Notes: generated by a model from the sequence alone, not told the origin. Positions 16,354 to 23,348 are shown, counted from the first letter of the stretch. The stretch: 34,280 nucleotides of DNA from Candidatus Falkowbacteria bacterium RIFOXYD12_FULL_34_57 (GCA_001780285.1 MFGN01000018.1:1-34280), one strand, 5' to 3'. Translations and numbers: made by a program.

Positions 16354-17421
16354 ATGATTATGGAAAATAAAACTGCTTTGCAAATTGATGATCGAAACAT
16401 CTCCGAGGAAGAGGCTGGTTTTTATCGCTATGAAAAAGTTTTGGAATTTGTTAAAAAATTAGGGCAAGCCCTAGAAAAAAAAGATTTAAATAAGATTATT
16501 GAGGTTTTTCAAGACAGGATCGCGATTCGCAGTATGATGATTTTGCGCGGAAAATATGATCAATATTTACAATTAATAGTAGATTCTTTTATTTTGTTGT
16601 TGCAAAAGCATGATATTGAATTAATAAAAAAAGACTTGCAGAGATTAATTGAGTTTTTACACGAAAATAATATTTCGGAATTTATTATTCATGAGATACT
16701 CTCGGTTGCTTTTCATGTTAGAAATGAAGGGTTGTTTAATAAACTGGAAAAGATGATTGACGAGCAGAAGAATATTTTTCATAAAGAAAAAGTTTATTAC
16801 TGGCTTCTTCATAGCCGAGCCAGCTGGTACGAAGTGTTTAAAAAGGATCATAAAAAAGCTATTGAATTTAACCTAAGAGTTGTTTTTGCCATGAAGAATA
16901 TAGACAGGGTTTTGTATTTGAAGGCTAAATTTGGTTTGACCTATAATAAAGAATTAATGCCCAAACAAAAAATAAAAGATTTTTTATATTTTTCCGAAGA
17001 ATTTTTAAAAGAAAATAATCTACACGATGCTTTTCGGGGTGAAGTAGAAGCCGGGCGCGCTTATCTGGCCTTAGCTCGGCAACAAGGACTTAAAAATGAT
17101 GCGTTTGACACCCTTGAACAAGCAAAAAATATAATATTGAAATCTTTAAGGGTTTCCAAAGAAATAAATTATCCTAATTTAGAAATTATCGCCAGTGAAA
17201 TGATGGCTGATATCTATAAAGAAAGAATTAAAAAAGTGCAAGCATACTTAAAGGTAAAAAGCAGAGATGATTTTATTATAAATATTATTAAAAGAACAAA
17301 GGATGATGAGAGAAAAATGAGCAGTTTTTTAAAGAAAGCCGGAATTGCCCGCAAAAAATATAATTATCAAACTGTTTTTACAGAAAAGTATAAAAAGGAA
17401 TACTATAAGCATATTACTTGA
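16354..17421 (+). CDS. Hypothetical all-helical protein, 355 residues
   Basis: Not recognised. The sequence is almost entirely amphipathic helix, with tandem helical pairs of about 35-40 residues (for example WLLHSRASWYEVFKKDHKKAIEFNLR, then AFRGEVEAGRAYLALARQQG, then ASEMMADIYKERIKKV) that suggest a TPR-like scaffold, though no strict TPR consensus is met. No signal peptide, no membrane helix, basic C-terminus. Two in-frame ATGs lie at 16354 and 16360; neither has a Shine-Dalgarno. The gene is divergent from the recombinase. Its TGA stop is embedded in the -35 box of the next promoter. It may be a protein-protein scaffold, which is inference only. Confidence 0.65.
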   Translation: MIMENKTALQIDDRNISEEEAGFYRYEKVLEFVKKLGQALEKKDLNKIIEVFQDRIAIRSMMILRGKYDQYLQLIVDSFILLLQKHDIELIKKDLQRLIEFLHENNISEFIIHEILSVAFHVRNEGLFNKLEKMIDEQKNIFHKEKVYYWLLHSRASWYEVFKKDHKKAIEFNLRVVFAMKNIDRVLYLKAKFGLTYNKELMPKQKIKDFLYFSEEFLKENNLHDAFRGEVEAGRAYLALARQQGLKNDAFDTLEQAKNIILKSLRVSKEINYPNLEIIASEMMADIYKERIKKVQAYLKVKSRDDFIINIIKRTKDDERKMSSFLKKAGIARKKYNYQTVFTEKYKKEYYKHIT

Positions 17422-17445
17422 CAAAAAAATATTTTGTGCTAAAGT
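17418..17445 (+). promoter_or_regulatory. Promoter of leader RNA copy 1
   Basis: TTGACA (17418-17423), 16-nt spacer, TAAAGT (17440-17445) with an upstream TGC extending the -10. The -35 overlaps the preceding stop codon. The spacer contains the inverted repeat ACAAAA-N5-TTTTGT (17421-17437), in the same place as the palindrome in promoter copy 2. Confidence 0.7.
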
Positions 17446-17479
17446 GTTTTAAACAGAACATTAACAATATTTTAAAAAT

Positions 17480-17546
17480 GCAATGCGAGACATTGCGCAT
17501 ATCTTCGAGATATATGGTTCGTTGTCTTTGGACAAGCGAAGTGAAG
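17480..17546 (+). ncRNA. Leader RNA element, copy 1 (three hairpins)
   Basis: Three consecutive stems lie about 30 nt downstream of a TTGACA promoter. P1 is GCAATG-CGAGA-CATTGC (17480-17496). P2 is ATATCT-like arms around a TCG loop (17499-17513). P3 is TTCG-TTGTC, loop TTTG, GACAA-G-CGAA (17518-17540), followed by GTGAAG. Copy 2 at 20070 keeps the P1 sequence CAATGCGAG, the P3 outer stem TTCG/CGAA with the same bulged G side, and GCGAAGTGA. P1 pair changes (U-A to U-G) preserve the stem. A 25-codon frame with an ATG at 17478 runs through it, but the conserved 3' block is read in a different frame in copy 2, so conservation is at RNA level. Known riboswitch classes were not recognised. Confidence 0.55.
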
Positions 17547-17605
17547 AGTTTTTAAAATGAGTGATGTACTAACTAATTATTATAAAAAATAATTTATATA
17601 TTGAT

Positions 17606-17637
17606 AAAAACCCTTCATTTCGTGAGGGGTTTTTTTA
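17606..17637 (+). terminator. Terminator/attenuator directly upstream of the HD-domain gene
   Basis: AAAAACCCTTCA-TTTCG-TGAGGGGTTTTTTT forms a strong stem with a T7 tract and ends only 15 nt before the HD gene's first ATG. With no room for another promoter, transcription of the operon must read through it. The segment 17613-17622 (CTTCATTTCG) can instead pair with 17537-17546 (CGAAGTGAAG) over 10 positions with one G-U. Confidence 0.75.
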
Positions 17638-17652
17638 TTTTTTATTATTTAA

Positions 17653-18909
17653 ATGGGGGTAAAAATGAAAAGAAAGAAGTTTGAGCTAGAAGAAGAAATA
17701 ATTGATTATGGAAAAATATTATTTTTAAGAAATAGTGTTGAGAAGAGTCCTTTATGTTTACTTAAGGAAGTGAGCATAAAAAACAAAGAAGATGCAATAG
17801 GGAGGGCCCTGAGAATTATTCATGATATTTTTAGAGAATTATTTTTATTAAAAGTTGATTTTAAAAATATTGAACCAGCTCATGGTCTGGGACACATGGT
17901 GCGTGATTATCTTCATGCTATCAACTTGTTTCAAACAGGAAACTATGAGCCAAAATCTATCTTTGTCGGTATGATTGCCGGGGCTCTTCATGATATAGGC
18001 TGTATTTTAATTCATCGATATGACGAAAAAAATAGAGCAGTTCGTCATGCTGAGATTGGCGCATTGTTAATTCAGGATATTTTGGACAACTTAAATGTAA
18101 ATGATAGTGAAAAAAAATTAATCGCTTATGCTATTGCTGCTCACACACATTATATAAATACGGAAAAAATAGAATGTAGGGATGGAGTAAAGAGGACCAG
18201 ATATTCTTATGTTGATATGGTTAACCAAAAACCTTTTGAGTTAGTTTATTTTCCTCGCTGGGTTGATAGATTGGATTGTAATGGCCCGGCATTCGTAGCC
18301 AGACATTATTTAACCTTAGTTAAAAATCATGAAGATTTTGAAGGTGATAGATTTCACAAGATTAATAGTTTTTTAGAACGAATGAAACCTTTTTCAAGAG
18401 AAAAGACAGGACACCCAACAATGCTTAGTCATCTGGATATGTTTGCTAGTTCCCAAAATAATAAAAATATTTATGGAAAATATGATTATGGTTTTATGAT
18501 TCAGGTCCGTAATTTCCACAAGATTTTAATGGAAAGAACCATCAATTTAGTGTTATCTGGAAAAGGGAAATATGATTATGATGAGGATGAGTTGATAAAT
18601 ACTTGGACGATTTTTCTTCAACAGAATATTGAGCCGACAGAATCAGGTAAAAATGGAAGTTTAATTTTAGAAAAAAAGTTTAGAAAATTAAATAAGAATG
18701 TTAAAAAAATTTGGGCAAATGGTTTTATTGAGACCATGATACAATATATTAAATGGTCCGATTATCATTTGCGGTTATCTGAAAAATGGTCGCAAGAATG
18801 GTTTGAAATTCCTTATTATTGTAAAGATATCAGAAAAGTTATGATATTAAATAAAAACTCCCAGAATTTTATTGATAATAAAATTAAGATTTTAAGAAAG
18901 GAGGATTGA
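17653..18909 (+). CDS. HD-domain metal-dependent phosphohydrolase-like protein
   Basis: 418 residues. The HD-superfamily residues are in order: HGLGHMVRDYLHA (His77, His81), GALHDIG (His113-Asp114), RHAEIGA (His132), AAHTHY (His164/166) and RWVDRLD (Asp205 or Asp208). Five or six ligands suggest a two-metal HD domain. HD proteins of this form hydrolyse nucleotides or phospho-compounds, or act as di-iron oxygenases. Residues 210-418 form a second, unrecognised domain rich in Trp and charged residues. The ATG at 17653 lacks a Shine-Dalgarno, but ATG 17665 has GGGGGT 6 nt before it and may be the true start. Its stop lies one base before the radical SAM ATG, so the two are translationally coupled. 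Expression appears to be gated by leader RNA copy 1. Confidence 0.75.
   Translation: MGVKMKRKKFELEEEIIDYGKILFLRNSVEKSPLCLLKEVSIKNKEDAIGRALRIIHDIFRELFLLKVDFKNIEPAHGLGHMVRDYLHAINLFQTGNYEPKSIFVGMIAGALHDIGCILIHRYDEKNRAVRHAEIGALLIQDILDNLNVNDSEKKLIAYAIAAHTHYINTEKIECRDGVKRTRYSYVDMVNQKPFELVYFPRWVDRLDCNGPAFVARHYLTLVKNHEDFEGDRFHKINSFLERMKPFSREKTGHPTMLSHLDMFASSQNNKNIYGKYDYGFMIQVRNFHKILMERTINLVLSGKGKYDYDEDELINTWTIFLQQNIEPTESGKNGSLILEKKFRKLNKNVKKIWANGFIETMIQYIKWSDYHLRLSEKWSQEWFEIPYYCKDIRKVMILNKNSQNFIDNKIKILRKED
18898..18904 (+). promoter_or_regulatory. Strong Shine-Dalgarno of the radical SAM gene
   Basis: AAGGAGG, 6 nt before ATG 18911 and overlapping the end of the HD gene. Notable because nearly all other genes in the window have no such site. 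Confidence 0.85.
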
Positions 18910-18910
18910 A

Positions 18911-19942
18911 ATGCAGACAAATGATTTTGGGGCGCAAAAAATATTAGCCCACCCAGATAAAATCACTAATTATTTTGAGGGAAAAGAAAAAACAATTATA
19001 GTTTTTGAAATTTATATGTCTAGTAAGTGTGACGCTAAATGCCCAAAATGTTTTCGAAAAGATAATATTATTGAACCCTGTGAGCTTAGTTTAAAGGAAG
19101 TCAAGAATTACTTGAAACAACTCAAAGATTTTGGTGCTAAGGCCGTGATTTTTTCTGGTGGGGGGGAGCCACTTATTTGTCGAGACACACCCAGTGCTAT
19201 GTCATTTGCGAAAAGAATAGGATTAAATGTGGGTCTAAATACCAATGGTATGAATTTACACAAAGGCTTTATTAATTTGGAGTTATTGGCCGCAAATTGT
19301 GATTTTATCAGAATAAGTTTGGATGCTGGTGATTTTAAAATGTATCAAAGAACACATGGAATGAAAGAAAAAATTTTTGATGAAGTAGTATCTAATATTA
19401 AAGAAATTATCAGTGTTAGAAATAAATTAAACTCTAAAACTGTAATTGGCGCCGGATATTTAACAGGAAAAGACACTTCTGGCATTGAGGATATGGAAAA
19501 ATTTGTAATTCTTTGCAGGGAAATAGGATTGGATTTTGCTCATTTTCGTCCTTTCCATTGGGATTTTATTTCTATTAGTGAACAGTTAGGGATATTAAAA
19601 AGAAAATACGCTCATGAGATAAAAATTCTTGCCTCTGATCAAAAATATAATTATTTTAACAAAATTAATGGATTAAGCAATGTTTGTCACGGTATTCATT
19701 TTTTTACAGTTATCGGAGCAGACAAACATGTTTATGCTTGTTGTCATTTGGCAGAAGACAGAAAATATTCTTTAGGTACTTTAGAGAATAAAAGTTTTAA
19801 AGATATTTGGAAAAACAGAAGAGACATCTTTAAAATAATAGATACATCAAAATGCGTTCCTTTTTGCAGGTGTTGCAACATTAATCGGGATATTGATTAT
19901 ATTTTAAAAATTAGTGAAAATAGTCATGTTAATTTTTTATAG
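18911..19942 (+). CDS. Radical SAM protein with SPASM-like C-terminus
   Basis: 343 residues. The SAM-cluster motif is C40-x3-C44-x2-C47 (SSKCDAKCPKCFRK), preceded by a strand FEIYMS and followed by the GGE-type motif FSGGGEPL (81-88) that positions SAM. The C-terminal part contains Cys259, Cys277-278, Cys315, Cys319 and Cys321-322 (CH.., ACCHL, CVPFCRCC), a pattern suitable for one or two auxiliary iron-sulfur clusters as in SPASM/twitch enzymes. LGTLENKSFKDIW before the last cysteines is typical of SPASM proteins. Such enzymes often modify peptides, but no clear precursor is present; the paired HD protein suggests a small-molecule or nucleotide pathway as an alternative. It ends with a strong terminator. 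Confidence 0.85.
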   Translation: MQTNDFGAQKILAHPDKITNYFEGKEKTIIVFEIYMSSKCDAKCPKCFRKDNIIEPCELSLKEVKNYLKQLKDFGAKAVIFSGGGEPLICRDTPSAMSFAKRIGLNVGLNTNGMNLHKGFINLELLAANCDFIRISLDAGDFKMYQRTHGMKEKIFDEVVSNIKEIISVRNKLNSKTVIGAGYLTGKDTSGIEDMEKFVILCREIGLDFAHFRPFHWDFISISEQLGILKRKYAHEIKILASDQKYNYFNKINGLSNVCHGIHFFTVIGADKHVYACCHLAEDRKYSLGTLENKSFKDIWKNRRDIFKIIDTSKCVPFCRCCNINRDIDYILKISENSHVNFL

Positions 19943-19952
19943 TTATTGAATT

Positions 19953-19990
19953 AAGACCTCTTAAAAGTAATTTTAAAGAGGTCTTTTTTT
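19953..19990 (+). terminator. Terminator of the HD/radical SAM operon
   Basis: AAGACCTCTTAAAA, loop GTAA, TTTTAAAGAGGTCTT: 14 pairs with one bulged A, followed by T7. One of the strongest terminators in the window, 10 nt after the stop. Confidence 0.93.
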
Positions 19991-19995
19991 CATGC

Positions 19996-20024
19996 TTGAC
20001 AAAGATGTCTTTGTCTGATAATAT
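19996..20024 (+). promoter_or_regulatory. Promoter of leader RNA copy 2 with an embedded operator-like palindrome
   Basis: TTGACA (19996-20001), 17-nt spacer, TAATAT (20019-20024). The 18-mer GACAAAGATGTCTTTGTC (19998-20015) is an inverted repeat with 8-bp perfect arms and a 2-nt centre covering the -35 and spacer, a natural binding site for a dimeric repressor. Confidence 0.8.
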
Positions 20025-20069
20025 AGCTTGAAGGTCTTTTACAATTTAAGAAAAATAAATAATAAAAAA

Positions 20070-20147
20070 CAATGCGAGTCGTTGTGTGAAATATTGGTTT
20101 TTCTCATTCGTTATCAAAAAGGATATTGGCGAAGTGAGGGGTTTTTT
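20070..20147 (+). ncRNA. Leader/small RNA element, copy 2
   Basis: Related to copy 1. P1 is CAATG-CGAGT-CGTTG (20070-20084), and P2 is GAAA..TTTC (about 20088-20103). P3 is CTCA-TTCG (20103-20110) pairing with CGAA-G-TGAG (20130-20138), with an inner TATC/GATA helix. The 3' end GTGAGGGGTTTTTT (20134-20147) is the same string found at the end of the copy 1 terminator (17622-17635), and here P3 itself doubles as an intrinsic terminator. Predicted transcript about 115 nt. It may be a free small RNA or an attenuator for the membrane protein gene 260 nt downstream. Confidence 0.55.
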
Positions 20148-20180
20148 ATATAAAAAAAAGTATTTTGTTATGTGTTTTAA

Positions 20181-20360
20181 TCAAAAAATCTAATATGTAA
20201 TACCATAGAAAGTCTTGCTGTTAATATCGTAACCACAAAAGATTTGAATAAAGAAGAGGCAAAACAGTTGTGGCTCAACCTAGTGTCAGAAATAAAATTT
20301 TTCGAAGACGAAGCAGGTTCTATGAAGGAAAAAATGTTATTGGCAGTAAGACAAGATTAA
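20181..20360 (+). pseudogene. Open frame without a start codon, possible gene remnant
   Basis: A frame open from a stop before 20181 to TAA 20358-20360 encodes about 59 residues of protein-like composition (for example KDLNKEEAKQLWLNLVSEIK and EDEAGSMKEKMLLAVRQD). No ATG or GTG lies near its beginning; the only candidate is a TTG at about 20235 without a Shine-Dalgarno. It could be the 3' remnant of a gene or a short frameshifted ORF. The rest of the 19943-20405 gap holds a terminator, promoter and leader RNA copy 2. Confidence 0.35.
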
Positions 20361-20390
20361 GTTTTTATATAAATTTTCAACTTTAAATTA

Positions 20391-20396
20391 AAGGAG
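20391..20396 (+). promoter_or_regulatory. Shine-Dalgarno of the membrane protein gene
   Basis: AAGGAG, 9 nt before ATG 20406; the second strong site in this island. Confidence 0.8.
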
Positions 20397-20405
20397 AATT
20401 GAATA

Positions 20406-21095
20406 ATGAAGGTTTTGTTGGATATTTTTTATAATAAAGGGCGATGGTTTGAGATAATAGCACCAATAATATTCATGATTTCTTTGGGTGCACATGTATT
20501 TGCAAATGAAATGATAGGCATTATTCTCTTGGGTATGATTGTTGCAGTAGCTGCAGGTTTTAGATTTAAGGGTTTAATAAGGTTTATATTTATAGCAATC
20601 GTTTTTTTTATTATTCGTTGGTTAGTCTTTGATATTTGGGGAATACAACCTGTGCGGGGCGAATATTTTGGATTAAATAATTATTTGTTGTTACTGTTTT
20701 GTGGATTTATGTCCTCTATGTTTATGTTTTTAGTGAATTATTTAGTAGATAAAAAAATAAGTCAAAATAAGGAAAAATATTTTGAACAGTTATTGAAAGC
20801 AACTATTAATAGACATTTTAACCATGATGATTGTAGGTATTATGCAAAGAGAATAGCAAATTTAAAACTTGATAATGATACCTGGGAAAAGGTTTGGTAT
20901 AAATGTTTTAACAATGAAGGATTTGATCAAGATATTATTATTTATGCTCTAATTTGTGACTTACAAGAAGCAAAATTTTATCCAGCAGTTCAGGATAATA
21001 AAGATTTTTGGAATAAGATTTTTGCAAGATTAGAAACTAGAGATTTTGGATATATAATTCATCATTATAGCAGATTAAAGTTTTTAAAAGCATAA
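20406..21095 (+). CDS. Hypothetical membrane protein with four transmembrane segments
   Basis: Not recognised. 229 residues. Hydrophobic segments at about 15-33, 36-52, 56-76 and 88-112 are followed by a soluble, charged cytoplasmic part (about 115-229) with a His/Asp/Cys-containing stretch NRHFNHDDCRYYAKR and several Trp/Tyr residues. No known motif is apparent. It lies downstream of leader RNA copy 2 and a degenerate frame, has a Shine-Dalgarno site like the radical SAM gene, and ends with a terminator. It may belong functionally to the HD/radical SAM island, which is inference from position and start-site style. Confidence 0.65.
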   Translation: MKVLLDIFYNKGRWFEIIAPIIFMISLGAHVFANEMIGIILLGMIVAVAAGFRFKGLIRFIFIAIVFFIIRWLVFDIWGIQPVRGEYFGLNNYLLLLFCGFMSSMFMFLVNYLVDKKISQNKEKYFEQLLKATINRHFNHDDCRYYAKRIANLKLDNDTWEKVWYKCFNNEGFDQDIIIYALICDLQEAKFYPAVQDNKDFWNKIFARLETRDFGYIIHHYSRLKFLKA

Positions 21096-21107
21096 TTAAA
21101 TAACAAG

Positions 21108-21136
21108 CTCTTTCGAGTAAATCGAGAGAGTTTTTT
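21108..21136 (+). terminator. Terminator after the membrane protein gene
   Basis: CTCTTTCGA, 5-nt loop, TCGAGAGAG: 9 pairs with one wobble, followed by T6. It closes the island that began at 17418. Confidence 0.88.
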
Positions 21137-21137
21137 A

Positions 21138-21166
21138 TTGACTTTTCTGGGGTTTTTCGGTAGAAT
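21138..21166 (+). promoter_or_regulatory. Promoter of the first GT2 gene
   Basis: TTGACT (21138-21143), 17-nt spacer, TAGAAT (21161-21166), starting 1 nt after the preceding terminator. Predicted start near 21173, leaving a leader of about 117 nt that contains the palindromic repeat at 21182. Confidence 0.7.
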
Positions 21167-21181
21167 ATTGGTACATAGACT

Positions 21182-21218
21182 GGATTCCCTCCGCCGACTG
21201 GCGGATTCGCGAGAATGA
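21182..21218. repeat. REP-like palindromic repeat in a 5' leader
   Basis: GGATTC-CCT-CCGCC-GACT-GGCGG-ATTCGC-GAGAAT: nested arms CCGCC/GGCGG and ATTC/GAAT. GC-rich against the AT-rich background. It resembles the widespread GGATTCCC..GGGAATGA type of intergenic palindrome (recalled, not searched). Confidence 0.6.
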
Positions 21219-21289
21219 AAAAGGGAAATTAAATTAGATTTAAATTTATATTTTAATATATATTTAATAACTACAAGTTCCAGGAAGTT

Positions 21290-22354
21290 ATGGTTGGTAT
21301 TATTATAATAAACTATAAAGATTATGCGAATAGGTTCCTGGCTGATTGCCGGGATTCTTTGCGCACACAATCTTTTCAGGAAGAAAAAGTTCGATTTTAT
21401 ATCGTAGATAATGCTTCATCAAAAGAATCCAGAAACAGCTTAAAAGATAATTTTCAGGAAGCGGTTATTCTGCCACGCTCGGACGGTAATTATGCCGCGG
21501 CCAACAAATTGGGAGTAGAGACTGCTCTGGGGGATGGGTGTAACTATATAGTGATCGCTAATATGGATACGGTTTTTGATAAAAATTGGCTCCGGGAATT
21601 AATATTGGCTGTGGATAGTGACGATCGAATTGGCGTAGTCCAATCAAAAATGCTGCTTTACCCTAAAATAGAAGAAGAAAAAAAACATCCAAAGATAAAT
21701 AGTATTGGTAATGTAATACATTTTTTAGGATTTGGCTTTACTTCCGGATACAAAGAGGCGGATCGGGAAATTGGGGGATTACCGGAGATTAGTGGATATG
21801 CAAGCGGATGTTCTTTTATTATTAAAAAAGAGGTATTGGAAAGAATCGGCAATTACGATGAAGAGTATTATATGTATCACGATGATATTGAGATGAGTTG
21901 GCGAGTAAAACTTGCCGGATACAAGATAGTTTTAGCGCCCAAGTCTATTATGTATCACAAATATGAATTTTCCAGAAGTGTGCGCATGCTTTATTATATG
22001 GAGCGCAATCGTAATTTAATAATGTTTCATTATTATCGTTTGCCGACTTTATTATTGATTTTACCCATGATGATGGTTATGGAAGCGGGTATGATTTTAT
22101 ATTCAATACCCGGTAAATGGTTTTTAACAAAAATGAAAGCAATTGGATATTTTTTAAGACCTGTAACCTGGATGAAAATAACAAGAAAGAGAAGAAAAAT
22201 AAATGCTTTGCGTCGCGTAACCGATCGTGAAATTATTAAGAATTTTGCCAGCAGAATAATTTTTCAGGAAATAGAAAATCCTGTTTTGAAATATATAGCC
22301 AATCCAATCATGGATTTATATTGGCAGATGGTTAAATATATTATAGTCTGGTGA
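21290..22354 (+). CDS. GT2-family glycosyltransferase (rhamnosyltransferase-like)
   Basis: 354 residues with a GT-A fold: VGIIIINYKDY opening strand, YIVDNASSKES (nucleotide-binding Asp region), the metal-binding DxD equivalent VIANMDTVFDKNWL (about 86-99), and the acceptor-side EYYMYHDDIEMSWRVKLAGYKI (about 196-217, ED/DD motif). A C-terminal hydrophobic segment (LPTLLLILPMMMVMEAGMILYSIPG) and basic tail indicate membrane association. Family members add rhamnose or related sugars to surface glycans. AGGAAG lies 4 nt before the ATG, a modest Shine-Dalgarno. Confidence 0.88.
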   Translation: MVGIIIINYKDYANRFLADCRDSLRTQSFQEEKVRFYIVDNASSKESRNSLKDNFQEAVILPRSDGNYAAANKLGVETALGDGCNYIVIANMDTVFDKNWLRELILAVDSDDRIGVVQSKMLLYPKIEEEKKHPKINSIGNVIHFLGFGFTSGYKEADREIGGLPEISGYASGCSFIIKKEVLERIGNYDEEYYMYHDDIEMSWRVKLAGYKIVLAPKSIMYHKYEFSRSVRMLYYMERNRNLIMFHYYRLPTLLLILPMMMVMEAGMILYSIPGKWFLTKMKAIGYFLRPVTWMKITRKRRKINALRRVTDREIIKNFASRIIFQEIENPVLKYIANPIMDLYWQMVKYIIVW

Positions 22355-22362
22355 TAATAATG

Positions 22363-22480
22363 ATGCAAATCTATGAATTATATGCAAATATGGCGAATTT
22401 GAATTATGCAAATAAAATTTATTTTTAATTCGCGTAATTCGTAATCTGTGAATTTGCATATTAATTTGCGGTATTTGCAC
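22363..22480. repeat. Long nested inverted repeat between the two GT2 genes
   Basis: Three nested perfect arm pairs: TGCAAAT/ATTTGCA (22364-22370 with 22473-22479), ATATGCAAAT/ATTTGCATAT (22380-22389 with 22452-22461) and GCGAAT/ATTCGC (22393-22398 with 22428-22433). Together they make one imperfect hairpin with arms of about 50 nt. Confidence 0.75.
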
Positions 22481-22491
22481 TATGATTAAAG

Positions 22492-23286
22492 ATGGATTTA
22501 AGTATTGTGATAGTACAATATAAGACTAAAGAAAAAACCCTCAAGTGTTTGAGGTCTGTTTATGATAGTGATATTCGTGATTTGCAGTCTGAAATTATTG
22601 TAGTAGATAATGATTCACGCGACGGAATAGGGGAAATTATTAAAAAAAATTTTAGAGATGTTATTTTTATTCAAAATGATAAAAATATCGGCATGGGAGC
22701 CGGTAATAATTCCGGCATTAAACACGCTACAGGAAAATATATTTTAATTTTAAACGCGGATATTGTAGTAAGTGAAAATTCAATTTTTAAATTATATAAT
22801 TATATTAAAAATCATAAAGATGTCGGGTTGGTTGCCCCTAAGCTTTTAAATCCCAATGGTTCAATGCAGCAATCTTGTTTTCGTTTCCCTACTTTTTTTC
22901 TACCCCTTTATAGAAGAACCTTTATGTCAATGTTTGGCGAGAAACGCTTGCATTATTTTTTGATGAAAGATTTTGATTATGCTAGCATTAAGGAGGTTGA
23001 CTGGATAATGGGCTCTTGTTTTATATTAGAAAAAAAATTAATTGATAAACTTGGTGGTTTTGATGAACGATTTTTTATGTATTTAGAAGATACTGATTTG
23101 TGCAAAAGAGTTTGGAAATCCAAATTAAAAATAATTTATAATCCGGAAATAAATGTAATTCATGATCATGGCAGGGGTAGTGCGAAGCAGGCTTGGTATA
23201 TAGGTATATTTACCAATAAATTAGCGAGAGAACACATTAAATCATGGTTAAAATATTTTTGGAAATGGGGAAAATGGTTTAAATAG
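22492..23286 (+). CDS. GT2-family glycosyltransferase
   Basis: 264 residues. MDLSIVIVQYKTKEKTLKCL is the usual N-terminal strand-helix; IIVVDNDSRDG is the nucleotide site; ILILNADIVVSENS (about 84-97) carries the DxD equivalent; WIMGSCFILEKKLIDKLGGFDERFFMYLEDTDLCKRVWKSK (read in two halves, about 179-219) is the acceptor/catalytic block. It lacks the C-terminal membrane segment of the upstream GT2 protein but keeps a basic Trp-rich tail. Likely acts with its neighbour and galU in surface polysaccharide assembly. No Shine-Dalgarno at ATG 22492. Confidence 0.88.
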   Translation: MDLSIVIVQYKTKEKTLKCLRSVYDSDIRDLQSEIIVVDNDSRDGIGEIIKKNFRDVIFIQNDKNIGMGAGNNSGIKHATGKYILILNADIVVSENSIFKLYNYIKNHKDVGLVAPKLLNPNGSMQQSCFRFPTFFLPLYRRTFMSMFGEKRLHYFLMKDFDYASIKEVDWIMGSCFILEKKLIDKLGGFDERFFMYLEDTDLCKRVWKSKLKIIYNPEINVIHDHGRGSAKQAWYIGIFTNKLAREHIKSWLKYFWKWGKWFK

Positions 23287-23348
23287 AATAATTTTTTTAT
23301 TATTTTTATTGTTAGTGAGAAATTAAGGTATTTTTTAAAAACTAATAA

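Noticed and set aside
16264-16383. 40-residue N-terminal extension of the Xer recombinase
   Set aside because: It lies upstream of a TGC-TATAAT box placed exactly one start-site distance before ATG 16263 and does not resemble the family.
17478-17555. 25-codon ORF through leader RNA copy 1 as a RiPP precursor for the radical SAM enzyme
   Set aside because: Copy 2 has no ATG in the matching frame and the conserved GCGAAGTGA block is read in another frame there because of a 4-nt length difference; conservation is better explained at RNA level.
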